The notes under the pieces are model-generated. The model was not told the origin of the DNA and searched no databases. It was given only the letters and a program-made list of their open reading frames with translations. The position numbers were made by a program, and so were the translations under genes. From Candidatus Kinetoplastibacterium crithidii (ex Angomonas deanei ATCC 30255) (GTDB lineage Bacteria > Pseudomonadota > Gammaproteobacteria > Burkholderiales > Burkholderiaceae_B), in contig NC_019815.1 in NCBI RefSeq assembly GCF_000319225.1, positions 124,001 through 188,000 on the forward strand: a DNA stretch of 64,000 bases, written 5' to 3'. Within the stretch, counting starts at the first letter, position 1. Every line of letters starts with the position of its first letter. Shown here piece after piece: positions 34,231-43,192 of the stretch.

Positions 34231-35007
34231 TTATTTTATAATAGATTTTGAACGTAATTCTTTTTGTAAATTCGATAGTACTTGTTGTTTTAGCATTTCT
34301 TCTATTTGTGGTCTTACTTGGCTTAGTTCTGGAAACTCTATGTTTCTAGTTTCATCTAATTTGATGATATGCCATCCAAATTTTGTCTTGATTGGATTTT
34401 GCGATATTGTTCCAGGTGAGAGGTTTTTAACAGCAGTTGCAAACTCTTCTACATATTCTTCAGTGTTGCTCCATCCTAATAAACCACCATTAAGCTTACT
34501 GCTTTCATCTTTAGAGGTTTCTTTTGCTATTTCAGCAAATTTTGATGTATCTGCATTTAATTTTATAATTAAATTAATGGCGTCATTCTTATTGTCTGTA
34601 AGTATATGTCTTACTTTATATTCTTTTTTAGAAGATTGATCTTTCTTTAGTTTTTCATATTGGGTTTCTATTTCATTATCAGTTATTTTATTTTTTTTTA
34701 AAAATTCTGTTAGAAAAGATCTTACTATTATGCTTTCTTTTGCAAGCTGTATTTCAGTTTTTACTATAGGATTGTTCATAGTGCCATCTTTTTCAGCTTC
34801 TTGTAATAGAATTTGTCTATTTATCAGTTCTTCTTTTATTTGTTCTCTTAGTTCCTTTGAGTCAGAAGCTCCTTGGTTTACAAGTAGGGTAACAAAATTT
34901 TCTAAATTTTCTTGAGTAATATTATGACCATTGACTGATACTATATTCTTTGCTGAAGCTACATTTGATATTAAAAGTACAGCTATAAACATTATGATTT
35001 TTTTCAT
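34231..35007 (-). CDS. Periplasmic parvulin-type peptidyl-prolyl isomerase
   Basis: 258 residues with a signal peptide (MKKIIMFIAVLLISNVASA, cleavage before KNIVS). A SurA-N-like helical domain follows (about 25-120), then one PpiC-type rotamase domain (VRHILTDNK, LGWSN, VKNLSPGTIS, TKFGWHIIKLDE) and a short helical tail. This PrsA/SurA-like architecture supports folding of exported proteins. It is the last gene of the yciB-bolA-ppi set, which has the same order in relatives as I recall. Confidence 0.92.
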   Translation of the reverse strand: MKKIIMFIAVLLISNVASAKNIVSVNGHNITQENLENFVTLLVNQGASDSKELREQIKEELINRQILLQEAEKDGTMNNPIVKTEIQLAKESIIVRSFLTEFLKKNKITDNEIETQYEKLKKDQSSKKEYKVRHILTDNKNDAINLIIKLNADTSKFAEIAKETSKDESSKLNGGLLGWSNTEEYVEEFATAVKNLSPGTISQNPIKTKFGWHIIKLDETRNIEFPELSQVRPQIEEMLKQQVLSNLQKELRSKSIIK

Positions 35008-35032
35008 ATTGGGCCTTTATTATTTCTATATG

Positions 35033-35299
35033 TTAATTTTTTGTTTCTAAAATAATAGCATGTATTGGTGATGGTATTAAATCTTCTAGGCATTTATATA
35101 CTGTCCTATGTTGTTCTATTTTAGATATATTTATAAACTTATCAGATTTTATTATGACTTTATAATGCCCAGAATTTTCTGGTTTATTATGGTTTTTATG
35201 TAAGTCAGATAGGTCAATTACTTCTAAAAAACTTGGTTGTAAAACAGTTAATCTATTTTTTATTAGACTTACTAATGTATTTTCGTTTTGTTCTTTCAT
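35033..35299 (-). CDS. bolA: BolA family protein
   Basis: 88 residues. The BolA class II KH-like fold is recognisable: LEVIDLSDLHKNH, GHYKVIIKSDKF and a C-terminal helix with IEQHRTVYKCL; the HR pair in EQHRTVY is the family hallmark. BolA proteins act with monothiol glutaredoxins in iron-sulfur traffic. It lies 25 bases before the isomerase start and six bases after yciB. Confidence 0.92.
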   Translation of the reverse strand: MKEQNENTLVSLIKNRLTVLQPSFLEVIDLSDLHKNHNKPENSGHYKVIIKSDKFINISKIEQHRTVYKCLEDLIPSPIHAIILETKN

Positions 35300-35304
35300 A
35301 TTTT

Positions 35305-35865
35305 CTATTCTTTATTTGTTAAATATTTATGTTTAATATGTTTTCTTATTAATAGTAATTGTATAAAAGCGTATGTAAGTAATATTGATAATATTCCAAA
35401 TGTTCGAAAATTTACCCATGTTTTTTGAGTAAATAAACCTGAAAAAGCAACAAATGAATTTAATAGGCTAAGCATTACAAAAAAACAAATCCATGAAACA
35501 TTTAGATTATTCCATACTTTAATTGGTAATTTAATTTTCTTATGTAGGACTATGTAAACTAAATTTTTTTTAAAAAATACATTTGCTATTAACATTGATA
35601 TAGCAAAACCTAGATATATTATGGTTGGTTTTAGTTTTATAAAGAAATCATTTCTACATACTACTGTAGCTGTACCCATTATTATCACTAATAATGTACT
35701 TAATACCATTATATTATCTGTTTTGTTTTTTTGTAATTTCAGAAATATTAATTGTAGTATACATAGTAAAACTAAAATTTTTGTAGCGATGTATATATCA
35801 TTTGTATAATTATAAGATAAGAAGAAAACAGATATTGGAAATATGTCTATAATAATTTTATTCAC
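35305..35865 (-). CDS. yciB: Inner-membrane septation protein YciB family
   Basis: 186 residues with five to six hydrophobic helices. Family segments are ISVFFLSYNYTNDIYIAT near the start, KLKPTIIYLGFAI and the W-rich VWNNLNVSWICFFVMLSLLN (20 residues), followed by the helix containing WVNFRTFG. YciB (IspZ) affects envelope integrity and septum formation; the biochemical role is not settled. Confidence 0.93.
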   Translation of the reverse strand: MNKIIIDIFPISVFFLSYNYTNDIYIATKILVLLCILQLIFLKLQKNKTDNIMVLSTLLVIIMGTATVVCRNDFFIKLKPTIIYLGFAISMLIANVFFKKNLVYIVLHKKIKLPIKVWNNLNVSWICFFVMLSLLNSFVAFSGLFTQKTWVNFRTFGILSILLTYAFIQLLLIRKHIKHKYLTNKE

Positions 35866-35880
35866 TTATTTGTCCTAATA

Positions 35881-36555
35881 TTAAGATTGTTTTTTTAAGC
35901 TTTTAGATACATGCATTATATTTATATTTGATTTCTTGTCATATTCACATATATCTTTTATTAAACATAAATGACATTTTGGTGATTTTTTTTTGCAAGT
36001 ATATCTACCAAGAATAATTAACCAATGGTGAGCATTTTGTAAATATTCTTTTGGTATGTTATTTAGCAGATTTTTTTCAACTTCCACAACATTCTCACCT
36101 TTTGCTAGGCCAGTTCTATTTGAAACTCTAAATACATGTGTATCAACTGCAACTGTTGGTTGTTGGAATATTATGTTTAATATTATGTTTGCTGTTTTTC
36201 TTCCTACTCCAGGTAGGAGTTCTAAATCTTTTCTATTTCCAGGAACTTGTCCATTGAAGCATTCATCTATAATTGTAGATGTATTAAAAATATTTTTTGA
36301 TTTTGATTTATATAATCCTATACTTTTTATATAAGACTCTATTCCTGAAACACCTAGTTTTATTAATGATTTTGGTGTTCCATAGTTTAAGAATAGATGT
36401 TTTGTTGCAGCGTTTACAGATTTATCAGTTGATTGTGCTGATAAAATAACTGCTACCAACAACTGGAAAGCAGAATTGTATTCGAGTTCTGTTTTTGGAT
36501 TTGGAGTTGTGTTTTGAAAACGCTCGAAAATACTAATTATTTTTTCTTTTTCCAT
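35881..36555 (-). CDS. nth: Endonuclease III
   Basis: 224-residue base-excision glycosylase/AP lyase for oxidised pyrimidines. The helix-hairpin-helix LLPGVGRKTANI contains catalytic K120, and D138 lies in VAVDTHVFR, the same numbers as in E. coli Nth. The C-terminal [4Fe-4S] loop has four cysteines (CKKKSPKCHLCLIKDIC). It sits directly after rnfB with a 13-base gap, as in other beta-proteobacteria. Confidence 0.97.
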   Translation of the reverse strand: MEKEKIISIFERFQNTTPNPKTELEYNSAFQLLVAVILSAQSTDKSVNAATKHLFLNYGTPKSLIKLGVSGIESYIKSIGLYKSKSKNIFNTSTIIDECFNGQVPGNRKDLELLPGVGRKTANIILNIIFQQPTVAVDTHVFRVSNRTGLAKGENVVEVEKNLLNNIPKEYLQNAHHWLIILGRYTCKKKSPKCHLCLIKDICEYDKKSNINIMHVSKSLKKQS

Positions 36556-36568
36556 TGTAGATATAAAT

Positions 36569-37198
36569 TTATTTGTTTCTTTTTTCTTTTGCTTTGCGAG
36601 TAATTTGATTTATTAAACTCATTTTGTCTTTTAGAGAATTGCTGTTATTATCAATATCGAAATTATTGTTATTATTGATTATCTCTGTTAAATGTATATC
36701 CATAGATGTTTTTGGCTTGACTCTATTTTGATGTTTTTCTCTTCTTATTCTGGAATTGTCTGCATCTTTTTGTGTCCATGATTTATTGCTTGGAACCATT
36801 TCTATGCAATCAACAGGACATGGATCAAGGCAAAGTTCACAGCCAGTACACCAATCTTGAACTATAGAATGCATCTTTTTTGCAGCTCCAATTATTGCAT
36901 CAACTGGACATTTATTTATGCATATTGTACATCCTATACATATATTTTCATCTATAATTGCTCTTTTATAGCCGACATATTTACCTCTTGAATTATCAAG
37001 TGGTATTATTTGTTGATTTAAAATGGTAGCTAGCTTGTATATGACTTTATCGCCACCTGGGGGACAAAGATTTATTTTTGCATCTCCATTGGACAAAGCT
37101 TCTGCATAAGGTTTGCAAGCTTGATATCCGCATTTACCACATTGTGTTTGGGGTAGGATTGCATCAATTATATCTAGTAATTTTTCTTTGTTTATCAT
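36569..37198 (-). CDS. rnfB: Stand-alone RnfB-like iron-sulfur protein
   Basis: 209 residues. The N-terminal 4Fe-4S domain has C20, C23, C28 (CGKCGYQAC) and C45 (NLCPPGG). Two ferredoxin motifs follow: [12 protein letters not shown] and [12 protein letters not shown], so about three [4Fe-4S] clusters. True RnfB has an N-terminal membrane helix, which is absent; no rnfA, C, D, E or G is near. Its neighbours are a ferredoxin, a ferredoxin reductase and the iron-sulfur enzyme Nth, so a soluble electron-transfer role is likely. The tail after residue 150 is polar, Asn- and Lys-rich. Confidence 0.9.
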   Translation of the reverse strand: MINKEKLLDIIDAILPQTQCGKCGYQACKPYAEALSNGDAKINLCPPGGDKVIYKLATILNQQIIPLDNSRGKYVGYKRAIIDENICIGCTICINKCPVDAIIGAAKKMHSIVQDWCTGCELCLDPCPVDCIEMVPSNKSWTQKDADNSRIRREKHQNRVKPKTSMDIHLTEIINNNNNFDIDNNSNSLKDKMSLINQITRKAKEKRNK

Positions 37199-37222
37199 TC
37201 TTTATTATTTGTTTTTATAAAA

Positions 37223-38014
37223 TCAGATCCAATAACGTTCCATAGCAAGATTACCAGTAATATGCTGTTTTGATGTATAGAATCCTCTATCATATAGTAT
37301 TTTACGCATTTCCAATACCATTGTAGGATTGCCACACAGCATTATTTTGGAAGACTCTGGGTCTAATTTTTCTTTTGTTAATGTTTCTAAATTACCACTC
37401 ATAACTAAGGATGTAATTCTTGTTTCTGATATAGTTGATGATTTTTCTCTTGTTGTTACTGGTAAATATTTAAATCTTTTGTTTGTTTTTGATAAAATCT
37501 CTAATTCTTTTTTATATGACAATTCATCTAAAAACTTGGTGCTATGTATTAAAAAAATTTTGTCAAAATATTTCCAGGTTTTATGGTCTCGTAATATTGA
37601 AATATAAGCAGATAAACCTGTTCCTGTAGCTATAAGCCAAAGTTTATTATTTTTTTTCTTTATATTTGGTCCAACAAATTGATTTATCGTTAAGAACCCA
37701 TATGCTTTTTTTTCTATAAATATATTATCATTTTCTTTTAGATTTAATAAAATTTTGCTAAATTCTCCCTTATTGATTATAGTGTAGTAAAATTCTAAAA
37801 AATCTTCATGAGGAGCACTTACTATTGAATATGCTCTCCATATTAATGTATTGTTATTTTGGTTTATGAGACCAAGACGAGCAAATTGACCTGGTTGGAA
37901 ATTATAACTTGCATCTTTGGTGGTTTTTATGGAAAATAAACTATCATTTTTCCATATTTTGATATTCTCAATAATTTGAGATGTATAGTTTTTGCTTAAT
38001 TTTGCTTCTATCAT
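37223..38014 (-). CDS. fpr: Ferredoxin-NADP reductase
   Basis: 263 residues of the ferredoxin-NADP reductase family. FAD binding is shown by RAYSIVSAPHEDFLEFYY, the NADP domain by LIATGTGLSAYISILRD, the LCGNPTMV segment and a C-terminal tail ending NLAMERYW, typical of bacterial Fpr. It moves electrons between NADPH and ferredoxin. fdxA ends six bases upstream, so both are probably on one message with rnfB and nth. Confidence 0.94.
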   Translation of the reverse strand: MIEAKLSKNYTSQIIENIKIWKNDSLFSIKTTKDASYNFQPGQFARLGLINQNNNTLIWRAYSIVSAPHEDFLEFYYTIINKGEFSKILLNLKENDNIFIEKKAYGFLTINQFVGPNIKKKNNKLWLIATGTGLSAYISILRDHKTWKYFDKIFLIHSTKFLDELSYKKELEILSKTNKRFKYLPVTTREKSSTISETRITSLVMSGNLETLTKEKLDPESSKIMLCGNPTMVLEMRKILYDRGFYTSKQHITGNLAMERYWI

Positions 38015-38020
38015 AATTAT

Positions 38021-38344
38021 TTAGCGTTTTAGATATTTTATTTTTCCTTTTATATCTTTCCATTTATCTGCGTCTTTTAATGATGGTTTTGACCTGGTAA
38101 TATTTTTAAATGTTTTTGATAGTTCTTGGTTTATAGAAAGAAAAATTTTTTGATCTTCTGGTAAATCTTCATCAGAGAAAATTGCATTTGCAGGGCATTC
38201 AGGTACACAAACTGCACAATCTATACATTCATCTGGATCGATTACTAAAAAATTTTCGCCTTCCTTAAAACAATCAACAGGGCAAACATCAACGCAATCG
38301 GTATATTTGCAATTAATGCAGTTTTCTGTAACTACATGTGTCAT
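38021..38344 (-). CDS. fdxA: Ferredoxin, FdxA type
   Basis: 107-residue ferredoxin of the 7Fe-8S type, with ligands in [18 protein letters not shown] and [12 protein letters not shown]. The C-terminal extension (about residues 60-107) is typical of FdxA. The ATG is preceded by a full Shine-Dalgarno AGGAGG (plus-strand CCTCCT 38352-38357, seven bases away), the best in the window, which suggests high expression. It leads the fdxA-fpr-rnfB-nth group. Confidence 0.95.
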   Translation of the reverse strand: MTHVVTENCINCKYTDCVDVCPVDCFKEGENFLVIDPDECIDCAVCVPECPANAIFSDEDLPEDQKIFLSINQELSKTFKNITRSKPSLKDADKWKDIKGKIKYLKR

Positions 38345-38443
38345 TTATGTACCTCCTATGATATAAATAATTTGTTTCAATATGTTTAAACATGTTAGTG
38401 TAAACTTTTAATTATATTAAAAAAAGTTTTTTATAACAGAGCC

Positions 38444-39628
38444 ATGATAATAGAATCTTTACTTGATACAGATTTATATAAATTTAGTATGATGCAAGTG
38501 GTTTTACACCATTTCCCTGCTGCCTATGTAGAGTATCGTTATAAATGTAGAACTACAGGGATTAATTTATGTCCATATATTGATGAAATAAGAGAAGAAA
38601 TTAACCATCTTTGTTCCTTAAGGTTTTCTGAAGACGAACTAAGTTATTTAGGTAATTTAAGATTTATCAAAAGCGACTTCATAGATTTCCTAAGATTGTT
38701 TTACCTTCCTAAAAAATGTATTTCAGTTGAAGAAAGTAATAATATAGGTGAAATTAGTATTAGCGTAAAAGGTCCATGGTTACATACTATTTTGTTTGAA
38801 ATACCAGTTTTAGCAATAGTTAATGAAGTTTATTTTCGTCATAATAGTAATAATTTAAATTTGGATGAAGGACGAAATAGACTAAAATCAAAAATTAATT
38901 TGGTTTTGAAAGATTGTAGCTTAGTTGATTTAAGAGTAGCTGAGTATGGCACAAGACGTCGCTTTTCTAAGAGTTGGCATGAAGAAGTTGTAGATACTAT
39001 GAAAAATGATATGTTCCATAATTTTGCTGGAACCAGTAATGTTATGTTGGCTAAGAAACATGGAGTGTTGCCATTAGGAACAATGGGTCATGAATATTTG
39101 CAAGCTTGTCAGTCATTAGGTCCGAGATTAAGAGACTCTCAGGTTTTTGCATTTGAAATTTGGGCTAAGGAGTATAGGGGTGATTTAGGAATAGCATTAT
39201 CAGATGTTTATGGAATAGATGCTTTTTTAAGAGATTTTGATTTATATTTTTGCAAATTATTTGATGGTGTTCGTCATGATTCTGGAGATCCATTTATTTG
39301 GGGTAATAGAATTTTAGAACATTATAGAAAAAATAGAATAGATGCTCGAAATAAGACATTGATTTTTTCAGATTCTTTGACTTTTCCTAAAGCTATTGAA
39401 CTAACAAGATATTTTTCTAACGCATGTAAACTTACTTTTGGTATAGGAACAGATCTAACAAATGATCTTGGTTTTAAACCTTTGCAAATCGTTATGAAAA
39501 TGGTTCGTTGTAATGATCAGCCAGTTGCAAAGATTTCTGATGCTCCAGAAAAAATAATGTGTGATGATCCAGACTATCTATTTTATTTAAGAAAAGTTTT
39601 TAATTTACCTGATATTAGATCAAGCTAA
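38444..39628 (+). CDS. pncB: Nicotinate phosphoribosyltransferase
   Basis: 394-residue NAD-salvage enzyme that makes nicotinate mononucleotide from nicotinate. Typical segments: [20 protein letters not shown] at the start, [31 protein letters not shown] and VRHDSGDP. It is a single gene transcribed away from fdxA. It implies that the cell takes up nicotinate or recycles nicotinamide. Confidence 0.97.
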   Translation: MIIESLLDTDLYKFSMMQVVLHHFPAAYVEYRYKCRTTGINLCPYIDEIREEINHLCSLRFSEDELSYLGNLRFIKSDFIDFLRLFYLPKKCISVEESNNIGEISISVKGPWLHTILFEIPVLAIVNEVYFRHNSNNLNLDEGRNRLKSKINLVLKDCSLVDLRVAEYGTRRRFSKSWHEEVVDTMKNDMFHNFAGTSNVMLAKKHGVLPLGTMGHEYLQACQSLGPRLRDSQVFAFEIWAKEYRGDLGIALSDVYGIDAFLRDFDLYFCKLFDGVRHDSGDPFIWGNRILEHYRKNRIDARNKTLIFSDSLTFPKAIELTRYFSNACKLTFGIGTDLTNDLGFKPLQIVMKMVRCNDQPVAKISDAPEKIMCDDPDYLFYLRKVFNLPDIRSS

Positions 39629-39631
39629 TCA

Positions 39632-39655
39632 TTCTTTATAGATTCTTATAAAGAA
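39632..39655 (+). terminator. Possible terminator hairpin after pncB
   Basis: 9-bp stem TTCTTTATA (39632-39640) with TATAAAGAA (39647-39655) and a six-base loop, starting three bases after the pncB stop. There is no clear T run, so this is tentative. Confidence 0.4.
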
Positions 39656-39759
39656 ATATATTGTAAAAATATTAAAATTTTTATCTTGATTTAAATATTA
39701 TTCATTTCTCGTGAATAATTTGTTACTTAATGGTACTCTCTATGATCGGAAATGTTACA

Positions 39760-39792
39760 ACAGATGACAAACAGATGACAAACAGATGACAA
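39760..39792 (+). repeat. Three tandem copies of ACAGATGACAA
   Basis: Perfect 11-base units at 39760-39770, 39771-39781 and 39782-39792, with no spacers. The 11-base period is close to one helical turn. No such repeat was noticed elsewhere in the window. Confidence 0.9.
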
Positions 39793-40073
39793 ATTAAGTA
39801 ATTGTTTAGACAATTTTTATGTTTACAAAGATATAAAATAATTTTTTATTTCCATTCAATTTCAATGCTAATTAATTATTATTTTTGAGATTGTATTTTA
39901 AGTCAAATGGCTATTAACAGTTATGAATTTTTAAAGAAATATGAGTATTATGCCTTGAAGTATAAACGATATTAATTTTGGAATAGAAGTTTCTTTGTTT
40001 AACCATCAATATAGAGTATTTTATAAGTAAAGGCACGAGTTAATTAAAGTAATTTTAGTTCTTATAAATGTTA

Positions 40074-40101
40074 TTGATATATTGTATTTAGAGCATAATA
40101 T
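40074..40101 (+). promoter_or_regulatory. Candidate promoter of trpBA-accD
   Basis: TTGATA (40074-40079), 16 bases, TAATAT (40096-40101), about 100 bases before trpB. Weak evidence in AT-rich DNA. Confidence 0.3.
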
Positions 40102-40203
40102 TTTATTAATTCACAATTTCTTATAACTTGATGTAGAATTACAATTATTAGTTTTATTTAAGTTGTTAATAATAATTTTTATTAGTAATAGTGGAGAACT
40201 TTC

Positions 40204-41403
40204 TTGTTAAAGTATAATTACCCTGATGATAATGGCCATTTTGGTCAATATGGTGGGCTCTTTGTTTCTGAAACGTTAATGCATCCATTAGCTGAATTAC
40301 GTTTCAATTATGATAAATACCGTAATGATTTATTTTTTGTTGAAGAGTTTGAAAATGAATTAAAACATTTTGTTGGCAGACCTAGCCCTGTATATCATGC
40401 TAAGAGATGGTCGGAACTGTTGGGTGGGGCGCAAATATGGTTTAAAAGAGAAGACCTAAATCATACTGGAGCACACAAAGTCAATAATTGTATAGGGCAA
40501 GCGTTACTCGCTAAAAGAATGAATAAGCGACGTATTATAGCAGAGACTGGTGCTGGACAGCATGGGGTTGCTACAGCGACTGTTGCTGCTCGTTATGGCA
40601 TGGAATGCGTTGTTTATATGGGTAGTGAAGATGTTAAGAGGCAAGCTTCTAATGTATATAGAATGAAATTATTGGGAGCAAGTATAATACCAGTTAATTC
40701 TGGTTCATGTACATTGAAGGATGCTTTAAATGAGGCAATGAGAGATTGGGTTACCAATGTAGATGATACTTTTTATATTATTGGTACTGTGGCAGGACCT
40801 GATCCTTATCCGCGCATGGTCAGAGATTTTCAAACTGTAATAGGTAAAGAAAGTATTTGTCAGATGCCTAAATATGCAGGTCGTCAACCTGATTATGTTA
40901 TTGCTGCAGTAGGTGGTGGCTCGAATGCTATAGGTATATTTCACCCATATATTCCGTATGAAAATGTTCAATTAATAGGGGTGGAAGCAGCTGGATCTGG
41001 TATAGATACAGGTTTGCATTCAGCTTCTTTAATAGCTGGCAAGGTAGGTGTTTTGCATGGTAACAGAACATATGTAATTCAAAATGAGGATGGTCAAATA
41101 ACAGAGACTCATTCTATATCAGCTGGATTGGATTATCCTGGAGTTGGTCCAGAGCATGCTTGGCTAAAGGAAATAGGGAGAGCTAATTATGTGGGTATTA
41201 CTGATGATGAAGCGTTGAAATCTTTTCATGATTGTTGTCGTATTGAAGGCATTATGCCTGCCTTAGAATCATCTCATGCAATTGCTCAAGCCGTCAAAAT
41301 GGCACCTTCTCTTTCAAAAGATAGTATCATTCTTGTTAATTTATCTGGTCGTGGTGACAAAGATATGCATACAGTTGCCGAACGTTCTGGTATTTTATTA
41401 TAA
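40204..41403 (+). CDS. trpB: Tryptophan synthase beta chain
   Basis: 399 residues; PLP enzyme that condenses indole with serine. The PLP lysine is in [10 protein letters not shown] (near residue 92), the phosphate-binding loop is GGGSNAIG, and [10 protein letters not shown] is intact. The start is a TTG at 40204, supported by GGAGA at 40193-40197 six bases upstream and by the family-like N-terminus [14 protein letters not shown]. trpA follows after six bases. Confidence 0.97.
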   Translation: MLKYNYPDDNGHFGQYGGLFVSETLMHPLAELRFNYDKYRNDLFFVEEFENELKHFVGRPSPVYHAKRWSELLGGAQIWFKREDLNHTGAHKVNNCIGQALLAKRMNKRRIIAETGAGQHGVATATVAARYGMECVVYMGSEDVKRQASNVYRMKLLGASIIPVNSGSCTLKDALNEAMRDWVTNVDDTFYIIGTVAGPDPYPRMVRDFQTVIGKESICQMPKYAGRQPDYVIAAVGGGSNAIGIFHPYIPYENVQLIGVEAAGSGIDTGLHSASLIAGKVGVLHGNRTYVIQNEDGQITETHSISAGLDYPGVGPEHAWLKEIGRANYVGITDDEALKSFHDCCRIEGIMPALESSHAIAQAVKMAPSLSKDSIILVNLSGRGDKDMHTVAERSGILL

Positions 41404-41409
41404 AAAATT

Positions 41410-42249
41410 ATGAACACAAAAATAAATCGCATTGAATCATTTTTTTCTAGCATGGTTAGTAATGGTCGTAAGTCAGCTCTCGTTACATATGTTACGGCTG
41501 GTGACCCTTCAATCAATTCTACTGTTCCTTTGATGCATAGCTTAGCAAAAAGTGGGGCAGATATTTTAGAAATTGGAATACCTTTTTCTGATCCTATGGC
41601 AGATGGACCTGTAATACAAAAAGCTTCCGAACGAGCTATAAAAAATGGCATGACTTTAAAAAAGATATTAACTTCAGTAGAGGAGTTTCGTATTCATGAC
41701 AAAATAACACCAGTTGTTCTCATGGGATATGCTAATCCAATAGAGAGTATTGGGCAAAAACAATTTGCTAAGTTGGCGCAAACTGCTGGAGTAGATGGGG
41801 TATTAGTAGTTGATTATACTCCTGAAGAATCTGATGATTTTTCAAAAATGCTTAGTGATGTAGGGATAAATATGATTTTTTTGCTTTCTCCTACATCTGG
41901 AGAAGATCGCATAAAAAAAATATCTAAGATTGCGAATGGTTATGTATATTATGTTTCCTTGCGTGGAGTTACTGGTTCTAAAAAACTGAATGCTGAAGAG
42001 GTGGCTGAGAAATTACAGTTAATTAGAAAATATATCAATATTCCAGTTGGAGTTGGTTTTGGTATCAGAGATGCTGAGAGTGCCAAACAGATTGGTAGTT
42101 GTGCTGATGCAGTAGTAATAGGAAGTAAAATTATAGAAATAATGCACGAAGCAGCTAATAATGAAATTGTTGGAAATAAGGATAATGCAGCTATATCAGC
42201 TGCTAGTGATTGGATATCTAATATAAGAAAGTCTCTTGATAGTATATGA
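41410..42249 (+). CDS. trpA: Tryptophan synthase alpha chain
   Basis: 279-residue TIM-barrel subunit that cleaves indole-glycerol phosphate and passes indole to TrpB. Catalytic E54 ([10 protein letters not shown]) and D65 (ADGPVIQ) are present, with the phosphate-binding GVTG and GFGI loops. Full length. It lies between trpB and accD, as in beta-proteobacteria. Confidence 0.97.
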   Translation: MNTKINRIESFFSSMVSNGRKSALVTYVTAGDPSINSTVPLMHSLAKSGADILEIGIPFSDPMADGPVIQKASERAIKNGMTLKKILTSVEEFRIHDKITPVVLMGYANPIESIGQKQFAKLAQTAGVDGVLVVDYTPEESDDFSKMLSDVGINMIFLLSPTSGEDRIKKISKIANGYVYYVSLRGVTGSKKLNAEEVAEKLQLIRKYINIPVGVGFGIRDAESAKQIGSCADAVVIGSKIIEIMHEAANNEIVGNKDNAAISAASDWISNIRKSLDSI

Positions 42250-42280
42250 TTCTTTATTTTATTTTTCTGCTATATATAAT

Positions 42281-43132
42281 ATGAGTTGGCTAGAAAAAAT
42301 TCTACCTCCAAGAATTAGTAAATCTAATGATAGTGGTGCTAGACGTGTTCCACAGGGTTTGTGGTGCAAATGTGCTTCTTGCGATTCAGTCTTATATAAC
42401 GAAGATTTGATTGCTAGTTTATACGTTTGTCCAAAATGTAGTTATCATATGCGTATGGGGTCAAGAGCAAGAATAGATTCTTTGTTGGATTCAGAAGGGC
42501 GTTTTGAGATAGGTGGCAATATAAGGTCTGTTGATATATTGAAATTTAAGGATACAAAAAAATATAGCGACAGATTAAATGATGCTATAAAACAGACAAA
42601 GGAAACAGATTCGTTACTTGTAATGTCTGGTTGTATAAGTAGAATGCCAGTTGTTTTAGCTTGTTTTGAATTTGCGTTTATGGGTGGTTCTATGGGCTCA
42701 GTAGTTGGCGAGCGTTTTAAGTTAGCTGTGCAGCATGCTATAGAGCATTCTATGCCATTTATATGTGTATCTGCATCTGGCGGAGCAAGAATGCAAGAGA
42801 GTTTATTTTCATTGATGCAGATGTCTAAAACTAATGCTATGTTAGTTTCTTTATCTGCTGCCAAACTACCTTTTATTAGTGTTCTTACTGATCCTACTAT
42901 GGGTGGTGTTTCTGCTAGCTTTGCTTTTATGGGTGATGTTGTAATCGCTGAGCCTAAGGCCCTAATAGGATTTGCAGGGCCTAGAGTTATAGAGCAAACT
43001 GTTAGAGAAAAATTACCTGAAGGATTTCAGAGAGCAGAATTTTTACTAGATAAAGGTGCCATAGACATGGTTGTTGATAGAAGAAAATTAAAAGAAACAA
43101 TTTATAATCTATTATCAATTTTAGTAAAATAA
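42281..43132 (+). CDS. accD: Acetyl-CoA carboxylase, carboxyltransferase beta subunit
   Basis: 283 residues from the ATG at 42281 ([12 protein letters not shown], as in relatives); the frame is open further up to 42236 but that part has no match. The N-terminal zinc finger has C31-C34 (CASC) and C50-C53 (CPKC). The carboxyltransferase fold follows ([42 protein letters not shown]). With AccA it forms malonyl-CoA for the fatty-acid genes at 48822-54352. folC, its usual downstream partner in this group as I recall, is absent. Confidence 0.96.
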   Translation: MSWLEKILPPRISKSNDSGARRVPQGLWCKCASCDSVLYNEDLIASLYVCPKCSYHMRMGSRARIDSLLDSEGRFEIGGNIRSVDILKFKDTKKYSDRLNDAIKQTKETDSLLVMSGCISRMPVVLACFEFAFMGGSMGSVVGERFKLAVQHAIEHSMPFICVSASGGARMQESLFSLMQMSKTNAMLVSLSAAKLPFISVLTDPTMGGVSASFAFMGDVVIAEPKALIGFAGPRVIEQTVREKLPEGFQRAEFLLDKGAIDMVVDRRKLKETIYNLLSILVK

Positions 43133-43144
43133 TTATTCAAGCAT

Positions 43145-43192
43145 GAGACTGTAGCATCTGTAATTTATTACAGATGCTATAGTCTCTATTTT
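43145..43192 (+). terminator. Terminator after accD
   Basis: Long hairpin: GAGACTGTAGCATCTGTAA (43145-43163) pairs with TTACAGATGCTATAGTCTC (43168-43186), one G-T pair, loop TTTA, followed by TATTTTTA. It also sits directly after the rne stop on the other strand, so it may protect both ends. Confidence 0.85.

Larger units (their letters stand above)
39629..40203. other. 575-base gap between pncB and trpB
   Basis: Longest non-coding stretch in the window. It contains a hairpin after pncB, three tandem 11-mers (39760-39792) and a possible trpB promoter. I find no open frame with recognisable content. In relatives I expect trpF (and often truA) just upstream of trpB; neither is present, so the gap may be a decayed remnant. 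Confidence 0.6.

Noticed and set aside
36569..37198. RnfB considered as evidence for a complete Rnf complex
   Set aside because: No other rnf subunit is present and the membrane helix is missing.
39760..39792. Triple 11-mer considered as a CRISPR array or plasmid origin iteron
   Set aside because: Units are too short, have no spacers, and no cas or replication gene is near.
42445..42864. 139-codon minus-strand frame inside accD
   Set aside because: Antisense to the carboxyltransferase domain; no recognisable domain.
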